A stretch of 64,000 nt of DNA from Cellulomonas sp. Leaf395 (GTDB taxonomy: Bacteria; Actinomycetota; Actinomycetes; Actinomycetales; Cellulomonadaceae), in contig NZ_LMQI01000004.1 of the NCBI RefSeq assembly GCF_001424125.1, positions 1 through 64,000 of the forward strand. The letters are read 5' to 3'. Below are positions 58,982 to 64,000 of this stretch, in pieces. Each line of letters begins with the position of its first letter. The stretch's first letter is position 1. Made by a program: the position numbers and the translations under genes. The notes beneath the pieces were generated by a model, which saw nothing but the letters and a program-made list of their open reading frames with translations, searched no databases and was not told the DNA's origin.

Positions 58982-59449
58982 ATGGAGTTCGGAAGCATCG
59001 AGCGCGAGATCCACGTCGCAGCGTCGCCGGAGGTCGTCTTCGAGGTGATCAGCAGTCCTGAGCACATCCGGGAGTGGTGGAACGGCGCAGAGACCGACCT
59101 GTCCCCGACCCCCGGCGCGGTCTCCGAGGTGGCGTGGAACAGGGGTGGGCCTGACGCGCAGGTGCAGCCGATCACGGTGGTCGACGCCGTCCCGCCCCGC
59201 CTGTTCTCGTTCCGCTGGGTCCACGACGAGGGCGAGGATGTCGCCACGTCCACGAAGTCCCTGCTGGTCACGTTCGAGCTCGTCCCGTCCGGTGACGGGA
59301 CCCTGCTCCGGATGACGGAGACCGGGTTCAGGGAGAAGGGCTGGGAGGTCGCGGTCCTCGAGGAGGCCTACGCGGACCACGTCCGAGGCTGGGACGTGTT
59401 CGTCCCGAACATCGCCGCGTACGCCGCCGGCCTGGTGTCGATGCCATGA
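58982..59449 (+). CDS. SRPBCC / AHSA1-like protein, first gene of the ArsR operon
   Basis: A 155-residue START-like protein: GSIEREIHVAASPEVVFEVI, SSPEHIREWWNGAETDLSPT, and the C-terminal TGFREKGWEVAVLEEAYADH. The ATG at 58982 follows GAGAAG and lies downstream of the second operator. The family binds hydrophobic ligands or chaperone partners. It is the first of three genes, and its stop overlaps the arsR start (ATGA). Confidence 0.87.
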   Translation: MEFGSIEREIHVAASPEVVFEVISSPEHIREWWNGAETDLSPTPGAVSEVAWNRGGPDAQVQPITVVDAVPPRLFSFRWVHDEGEDVATSTKSLLVTFELVPSGDGTLLRMTETGFREKGWEVAVLEEAYADHVRGWDVFVPNIAAYAAGLVSMP

Positions 59450-59793
59450 GCGTCGCGGTCGACGACGACCTCTGGTCCGCGATCGGGGACCCGACGCGGC
59501 GCCGGCTGCTCGACCTCCTGCTCGCCGACGGGGCCGGTACTGCCACCTCGCTCAGCGACAGCCTGCCGGTGACGCGGCAGGCGGTGGCCAAGCACCTGGT
59601 GGTGCTGGACCGCGTCGGCCTGGTGCACGTCACGCCCGAGGGGCGCGAGCGCCGGTACCGGGTGGACGAGGCGCAGCTCGCCCGTGCGGTCGCGCAGCTC
59701 GCCGACGTCGGGGCGGCCTGGGATGCCCGCCTGCAGCGGATCAAGCGGATCGCCGAGGCGATCGAGCGCAGTCAGAAGAACCAGCAGAAGTAA
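59446..59793 (+). CDS. ArsR family regulator (SRPBCC-linked type)
   Basis: A 115-residue winged-helix protein: LWSAIGDPTRRRLLDLLLAD, LPVTRQAVAKHLVVLDRVGL and the wing EGRERRYRVDEAQLARAV. There are no Cys or His clusters, so it is not a metal sensor. ArsR proteins next to AHSA1-like genes commonly regulate them in response to organic ligands. It probably binds the paired GCAAC/GTTGC sites before the operon. Confidence 0.9.
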   Translation: MSVAVDDDLWSAIGDPTRRRLLDLLLADGAGTATSLSDSLPVTRQAVAKHLVVLDRVGLVHVTPEGRERRYRVDEAQLARAVAQLADVGAAWDARLQRIKRIAEAIERSQKNQQK

Positions 59794-59816
59794 CGACACG
59801 AGGAGAGGGATCGACG

Positions 59817-60260
59817 ATGGTGGACATCATTCACAGGGTCGGCATGAAGGCGGCGGACCGGGACGACGTGTACGCAGCCCTGGCGACGGTCGACGGGCTC
59901 GCGGGCTGGTGGACGGCCGACACCACGGGCCAGGCCGAGGTCGGTGGCCTGTTGGAGTTCCGGTTCGAGCCGGGCAACATCGAGATGGTCGTGCTCGAGT
60001 CCGAGCCTGGCAGGACCGTGCTGTGGGAGGTCGTCGACGGGCCGCCCGAGTGGATCGGGACGACCGTCCGGTGGGAGCTCAAGCAGGAGGGCGACTTCGT
60101 GATCGTCCTGTTCGCCCACGAGGGCTGGAAGGAGCGCGTCGAGTTCATGTCCCACTGCAGCACCAAGTGGGCGACGTTCCTGATGAGCCTCAAGCAGCTG
60201 GTCGAGACGGGCACCGGGGCACCCGCGCCGGACGACCTCCAGATCTCCGACTGGCACTGA
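59817..60260 (+). CDS. SRPBCC family protein, third gene of the ArsR operon
   Basis: A 147-residue START-like protein: IIHRVGMKAADRDDVYAALA, TVDGLAGWWTADTTGQAEVG, LEFRFEPGNIEMVVLESEPG and WATFLMSLKQLVETGTGAPA. The ATG follows GAGGAGAGGG. It differs clearly from the first SRPBCC protein of the operon, so the two may act on different ligands or as a heteromeric pair. Confidence 0.88.
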   Translation: MVDIIHRVGMKAADRDDVYAALATVDGLAGWWTADTTGQAEVGGLLEFRFEPGNIEMVVLESEPGRTVLWEVVDGPPEWIGTTVRWELKQEGDFVIVLFAHEGWKERVEFMSHCSTKWATFLMSLKQLVETGTGAPAPDDLQISDWH

Positions 60261-60336
60261 GGAACGTCAGCCGCCGAGCCGACGTGCGCTCCTGTGCGGA
60301 GCGCGCGTCGGCCCACGCACGCGGGATCATGGCGCG

Positions 60337-60630
60337 ATGGAGTTCGAGTTCACCGGCGAGATCATCTACTGGCGCGGCCCGTCACCATTCCACTACCTCC
60401 CCGTGCCGGCGCAGGAGAGCGCCGCGATCAAGGCGGTGTCCTCGCAGGTCACGTACGGGTGGGGTGTCATCCCGGTCCTCGCGCAGATCGGCGACACGGA
60501 GTGGGAGACGTCGCTGTTCCCGAAGGACGGTCGCTACCTCGTCCCTATCAAGGACAAGGTGCGCAAGGCCGAGGTGCTGGAGCTGGGGGACACCGTCACG
60601 GTGCGGCTGGTCCTGGGTGGTCCGCGCTGA
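60337..60630 (+). CDS. DUF1905 family protein
   Basis: A 97-residue beta-barrel-like protein with the family blocks EFTGEIIYWRGPSPFHYLPV, VSSQVTYGWGVIPVLAQIGD and TSLFPKDGRYLVPIKDKVRK. No activity is known. Its last 35 bases overlap the 3-prime end of the convergent epoxide hydrolase gene. Confidence 0.88.
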   Translation: MEFEFTGEIIYWRGPSPFHYLPVPAQESAAIKAVSSQVTYGWGVIPVLAQIGDTEWETSLFPKDGRYLVPIKDKVRKAEVLELGDTVTVRLVLGGPR

Positions 60631-61738
60631 CCGGTCGGTACGGGCGGAAGAACTCCCGCAGCTCCTGGGCGTACAGCTCGGGCTCCTCGAACGGCGCGAA
60701 GTGCCCGCCGCGCGCCGGCTCGGTCACCCGGACGGTGTTCGCGGTGCGGTCGAGCCAGGCGCGCGGCGGCCGGACCAGGTCGTGGGGGAAGATCGAGAAG
60801 CCGGACGGCACCTCGACCCGGCGGGCGTGCTGCGCGGGCGGGACCGCCGCGTTGGCGCGGTACATCCGCATGGACGAGCCGATGGTCCCGGTCAGCCAGT
60901 AGATCGTCAGGTTGGTGAGGATCTCGTCCTTCGTGAACGCGCCGACGCCGCCGTCGCTCCACGCGTGCAGCTTCTCGACGATCCACGCCGCGAGCCCGGC
61001 CGGTGAGTCTGTGAGCCCGACGGCGGCGGTCAGGGGCTTCGTCCGGTGCATCGCGGCGTACGCGCCCTCGCCCGATCCCCACGCCTGGGCGCCCGCGATG
61101 AACTCACGCTCCTCGGGTGCCAGGTCCGCCGGGTCACCGGTGTACATCGGGATCCCGCCGTCGGTGCGGTGGACCGCCACGACGCGGTCCGGATGGTCGA
61201 GCGCAAGGAAGCGACTGACCCCGCTGCCGATGTCACCGCCCGCCGCGCCGAACCGGTCGTAGCCGAGCGCGGTCATCAGCTCGGCCCAGAGCCCGGCGAC
61301 GCCGACGACGTCCAGCGGCGGACCGTCGGAGTACCCGAAGCCCGGCATGTCCGGGACGACGACGTCGAACGCGTCCGCGGGGTCCGGCGGATCGGTGAGC
61401 AGCCCGACCACCTTGCTGTACCGCCAGAACGAGTCCGGCCAGCCGTGCGTCAGGACGAGGGGCAGGGCGCCGGGGTGGGCGGCGCGGGCGTGCACGACGT
61501 GGATCCGGCGGTCGCCCAGGCGCACGTGGAACCGGGGATGCCGGGACAGCGCGGCCTCCTGCGCGGGCCAGTCGAACCCGTCGGCCCAGTAGGTGACGAG
61601 CTCCCGCAGGTAGTCGAGGTCGGTGCCCACCGACCAGCCGGCGTCCTCGGGCGACTCGGGCCAGCGCGTCGCGCGCAACCGGGCGCGCAGGTCCTCGAGG
61701 GCCTCGGGCGTGGTCGGCGAGCGGAACGGCTCCGGCAT
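60596..61738 (-). CDS. Epoxide hydrolase family alpha/beta hydrolase
   Basis: A 380-residue enzyme with an EHN N-terminal domain (FRSPTTPEALEDLRARLRAT, GTDLDYLRELVTYWADGFDW). Oxyanion HGWP is in LVLTHGWPDSFWRYSKVVGL. The nucleophile is Asp in AAGGDIGSGVSRFL. The catalytic His is in TEPARGGHFAPFEEPELYAQ. It opens epoxides to diols, probably in detoxification. TAGGGT is seven bases before the ATG at 61738. The gene runs into the convergent DUF1905 gene. Confidence 0.92.
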   Translation of the reverse strand: MPEPFRSPTTPEALEDLRARLRATRWPESPEDAGWSVGTDLDYLRELVTYWADGFDWPAQEAALSRHPRFHVRLGDRRIHVVHARAAHPGALPLVLTHGWPDSFWRYSKVVGLLTDPPDPADAFDVVVPDMPGFGYSDGPPLDVVGVAGLWAELMTALGYDRFGAAGGDIGSGVSRFLALDHPDRVVAVHRTDGGIPMYTGDPADLAPEEREFIAGAQAWGSGEGAYAAMHRTKPLTAAVGLTDSPAGLAAWIVEKLHAWSDGGVGAFTKDEILTNLTIYWLTGTIGSSMRMYRANAAVPPAQHARRVEVPSGFSIFPHDLVRPPRAWLDRTANTVRVTEPARGGHFAPFEEPELYAQELREFFRPYRPVSADHPGPAAP

Positions 61739-61772
61739 GCGACCCACCCTAGGGACGGCCACTGACACGGTG

Positions 61773-62282
61773 TCACCAGCGCAGCAGCGCCATGATCTCC
61801 CGGGCGATGTCGACGGAGTCCCGTCCGTCGGTGTCCAGACGCGGCATCCAGGCGGGGGTGTCGGCGGACAGCCGGCGGGCGGCCCGTGCGGACCGCTCGA
61901 CGTGCGCAGCGAACTCGTCCCCGGACTCCCGCCCCGCCAGCCGAGCGCCGACCACGGCGTCGGACGCGGTGAGCAGCACGCCGCTGATCCGGGGCTCGTC
62001 GCCCATCGCCGCCGCCAGCTCGTCCGCCTCCAGCACCGAGACGGTGTTGGTGTAGACCAGCCGTCGGTACCCGAGCTCGCGGTAGTTCGCCCACACCGCC
62101 GCGAGGTTGCGCATGCTCAGCCGGTGCTCCCACGGCGGGGGCCACGCCAGGTCCAGGGCGTCGCCCTCGATGACCGCGTGCCGGACGTCCGCGTCCCGCA
62201 AGAGCGCGTGCAGGGCGCTCGCCACGGACGACTTGCCCACGCCCGAACGTCCGCCGATCACCAGCAGCTCAGACCCAGCCAT
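61773..62282 (-). CDS. P-loop ATPase / small-molecule kinase-like protein
   Basis: A 169-residue protein. Walker A is VIGGRSGVGKSSVASALHAL, followed by AVIEGDALDLAWPPPWEHRL. The rest resembles the AAA_33/shikimate-kinase-like fold. It contains no DNA- or protein-binding extension. Its ATG lies one base after the stop of the LacI gene, so the two are translated together. The phosphate acceptor is unknown; a sugar or antibiotic kinase is possible. Confidence 0.78.
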   Translation of the reverse strand: MAGSELLVIGGRSGVGKSSVASALHALLRDADVRHAVIEGDALDLAWPPPWEHRLSMRNLAAVWANYRELGYRRLVYTNTVSVLEADELAAAMGDEPRISGVLLTASDAVVGARLAGRESGDEFAAHVERSARAARRLSADTPAWMPRLDTDGRDSVDIAREIMALLRW

Positions 62283-62283
62283 G

Positions 62284-63291
62284 TCAGCCCGGCGCGCGGG
62301 CCGTCGAGCCGCGGACGACCAGCTCCGGGGCGAACAGCTGCTCCACCCGCGACGGCTTCTCTCCGCGTATCTCGGCCAGGAGCGAGTCGACGGCGGCGCG
62401 GCAGATCGCGTCGACCGGCTGCCGGATCGTGGTCAGCGGTGGGTCCGCGAACGCGACGAGCGGGGAGTCGTCGTACCCGAGCACGGACACGTCCTGCGGG
62501 ACGCGCAGCCCGTTCGAGCGCGCCGCACGGATGGCACCGAAGGCCATGAGGTCGGAGCCGCAGACGATCGCGGTGTGCCCGGAGTCGAGGAGGTCGGTCG
62601 CCGCAGCCTGCCCGCCCTCGGCGGTGTAGAGCGACGAGCTCACGTGGGTCTCGCCCTCGTCCAGGCTGTGCCGGACGAGGGCCGCGCCGAACGCGGCGAC
62701 CTTGCGGCGGGTGGGCACGAACCGGTCGGGGCCGATGGCGAGCCCGATGCGGCGGTGACCGAGCGCGACGAGATGGTCGACGGACGCGTCGATCGCGGCC
62801 TCGTCGTCGGTGGACACGAAGGGTGCGTCGATCTCGGCGTTGTAGCCGTTGACCAGCACGATCGGGACGCCGGAGTTGTGCAGCCGGTGGTACCGCCCGA
62901 GGTTGGCCTGCTTGTCGGCGTGCAGGCCGGAGACGAACACGATCCCGTTCACGGCGTGGTCCAGCAGCACCTCGACGTACCGGTCCTCGGGCGTCCCGCC
63001 GGGCGACTGCGTGCAGAGCAGCGGGGTGAGCCGTTCCTCGGAGAGCCGCTGCTCGATGGCGTCGACGAACGCGGGGAAGATCGGGTTGGTGAGCTCCGGC
63101 ACCACGAGGCCGACCAGGCCCACCGACTTCGTCGTCAAGGACGCGGGGCGTTCGTAGCCGAGCATGTCGAGCGCCGCGAGCACGGACTGGCGGGTGCTGC
63201 CGGAGACACCGGGCCGACCGTTCAGCACGCGGGAGACGGTCGCCGTGCTCACCAACGCCTGTTGCGCGATGTCGGCCAGCCGGGTCCCCAC
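62284..63291 (-). CDS. LacI family transcriptional regulator
   Basis: A 335-residue repressor. The HTH is TRLADIAQQALVSTATVSRV followed by the hinge LNGRPGVSGSTRQSVLAALD. The periplasmic-binding-like sensor domain has VGLVGLVVPELTNPIFPAFV, GIVFVSGLHADKQANLGRYH, ALGHRRIGLAIGPDRFVPTR and VSVLGYDDSPLVAFADPPLT. The GTG start is six bases after TAGGCT. No sugar operon adjoins it. A LacI-type operator at the pectinesterase gene is a possible distant target. Confidence 0.92.
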   Translation of the reverse strand: MGTRLADIAQQALVSTATVSRVLNGRPGVSGSTRQSVLAALDMLGYERPASLTTKSVGLVGLVVPELTNPIFPAFVDAIEQRLSEERLTPLLCTQSPGGTPEDRYVEVLLDHAVNGIVFVSGLHADKQANLGRYHRLHNSGVPIVLVNGYNAEIDAPFVSTDDEAAIDASVDHLVALGHRRIGLAIGPDRFVPTRRKVAAFGAALVRHSLDEGETHVSSSLYTAEGGQAAATDLLDSGHTAIVCGSDLMAFGAIRAARSNGLRVPQDVSVLGYDDSPLVAFADPPLTTIRQPVDAICRAAVDSLLAEIRGEKPSRVEQLFAPELVVRGSTARAPG

Positions 63292-63382
63292 CCGTCGAGC
63301 CTACGAGTCCGTGGTGCCGGAGCCGGGCGCCTCGCCACAAAGGGGTCGCACGAGTCGAGGGGGCGCCGGTTATCGTCGGCTC

Positions 63383-64000
63383 ATGCCGACCTCCTTCCCC
63401 GCCGACGCCGCCGCCTGGCCGGCGTTCCTCTCCACCACCGTGGACGCGTCGCTCGACGACGCCCGCGCGCTGCTCGCCCGTCTGAAGGACGGCACGCGCC
63501 GCTCGACGACGGAGGTCCTCGGTCTGTGGAACGACGCGGACATCGCGATCGCGACCGGGTCCGCAGCCGCACATCTGCTGGCGGAGGTGCACCCGGACGC
63601 GGACCTGCGCGCGGCCGCCGAGGAGCGGGCGCAGGCGGCCGAGGACCTGGTCACGGAGCGTGGCCTGGACCACGAGCTGTGGCAGGTGCTCGCGGCGACC
63701 GACCCCGACGGTCTTGAGCCGGGGGCGGCCCGGCTGCGTGAGCACGTGCTGCGCGACTTCCGCCGCGCCGGCGTCGACCGTTCGGAAGAGGACCGCGACC
63801 GGCTGCGGGCCCTCGCGCAGCGGTGCACCGAGCTGGGTCTGGAGTTCTCCCGGAACATCCGCGACGGCGTCCGGAGCGTCCAGGTGCGGCCCGAGCAGCT
63901 GGACGGGCTGCCGGAGGACTTCCGCGCGGAGCACCCGGCCGGCGAGGACGGGCTGGTCACGCTGACCACCGAGTACCCGGACCTGCTGCCGGTCCGCACC
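63383..64000 (+). CDS. M3 family metallopeptidase, N-terminal part only
   Basis: The first 206 codons of a thimet-oligopeptidase-like zinc peptidase; the HExxH region lies beyond the window. The helical N-terminal domain is visible: EVLGLWNDADIAIATGSAAA, LREHVLRDFRRAGVDRSEED, CTELGLEFSRNIRDGVRSVQ and LDGLPEDFRAEHPAG. This matches actinobacterial M3 peptidases that degrade oligopeptides in the cytoplasm. TATCGT is six bases before the ATG. It is divergent from lacI. Confidence 0.87.
   Translation, partial: MPTSFPADAAAWPAFLSTTVDASLDDARALLARLKDGTRRSTTEVLGLWNDADIAIATGSAAAHLLAEVHPDADLRAAAEERAQAAEDLVTERGLDHELWQVLAATDPDGLEPGAARLREHVLRDFRRAGVDRSEEDRDRLRALAQRCTELGLEFSRNIRDGVRSVQVRPEQLDGLPEDFRAEHPAGEDGLVTLTTEYPDLLPVRT

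Overview
The window is about 64 kb of very GC-rich DNA with a strong G/C bias at third codon positions, dense genes on both strands and frequent GTG starts. F420- and mycothiol-type enzyme families, a secreted pectinesterase and an LAXTG-type wall anchor all point to an actinobacterium. A cellulomonad or close relative is my best guess, but that is inference. There are no rRNA genes, tRNAs, CRISPR arrays, insertion sequences or prophage blocks. It reads as an accessory-rich chromosomal segment made of many short units of one to four genes.

Layout. 1-5 kb: end of an ECF sigma/membrane-protein pair; a TetR-SDR pair flanked by two decayed copies of the same luciferase-like monooxygenase; an ArsR-cation efflux operon behind a perfect palindrome. 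5-12 kb: VOC protein, methyltransferase, NmrA-like reductase, a glycosyltransferase with its TetR regulator, a GNAT acetyltransferase and a ComB-like phosphatase. 12-24 kb: lone peptidoglycan amidase, GNAT, GrpB, VOC, GDPD, MFS/Lrp pair, lipoproteins, an alpha/beta hydrolase, rifamycin ADP-ribosyltransferase (arr) behind a small acidic protein, SGNH hydrolase, methionine aminopeptidase, MFS and CD225-like proteins. 24-31 kb: helR-type RNA polymerase rescue helicase behind a rifamycin-associated element, a wall-anchored choice-of-anchor A protein, an aldo/keto reductase with its regulator, and wreckage of an alcohol dehydrogenase and a cupin. 31-41 kb: small stress and metabolite proteins, a second glycosyltransferase coupled to a membrane zincin, glutaminase, a pentapeptide-DinB fusion, a VOC gene under a MerR-type promoter whose merR is destroyed, and a CPBP protease with PadR. 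41-46 kb: a sulfonate-type ABC transporter and FMN monooxygenase operon preceded by a cysteine-containing leader peptide on an apparently leaderless transcript. 46-64 kb: pdxH, a PPOX-GNAT fusion, a DGPF/ECF42 sigma pair, aldo/keto reductase, pectinesterase, M28 aminopeptidase, FusB-like protein, TetR-ABC exporter, TspO-like protein, an SRPBCC-ArsR-SRPBCC operon, epoxide hydrolase, LacI-kinase pair and the start of an M3 peptidase.

Three themes stand out. First, antibiotic defence: arr and helR act at different steps against rifamycins, and a FusB-like EF-G-binding protein lies about 30 kb away. Second, many local regulators sit beside clear palindromic operators (TetR, ArsR twice, PadR, MerR promoter, LacI type). 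Third, gene decay: at least six genes are reduced to fragments or carry clean internal deletions. About twenty genes have a TANNNT-like box six or seven bases before the start codon, which suggests widespread leaderless transcription.
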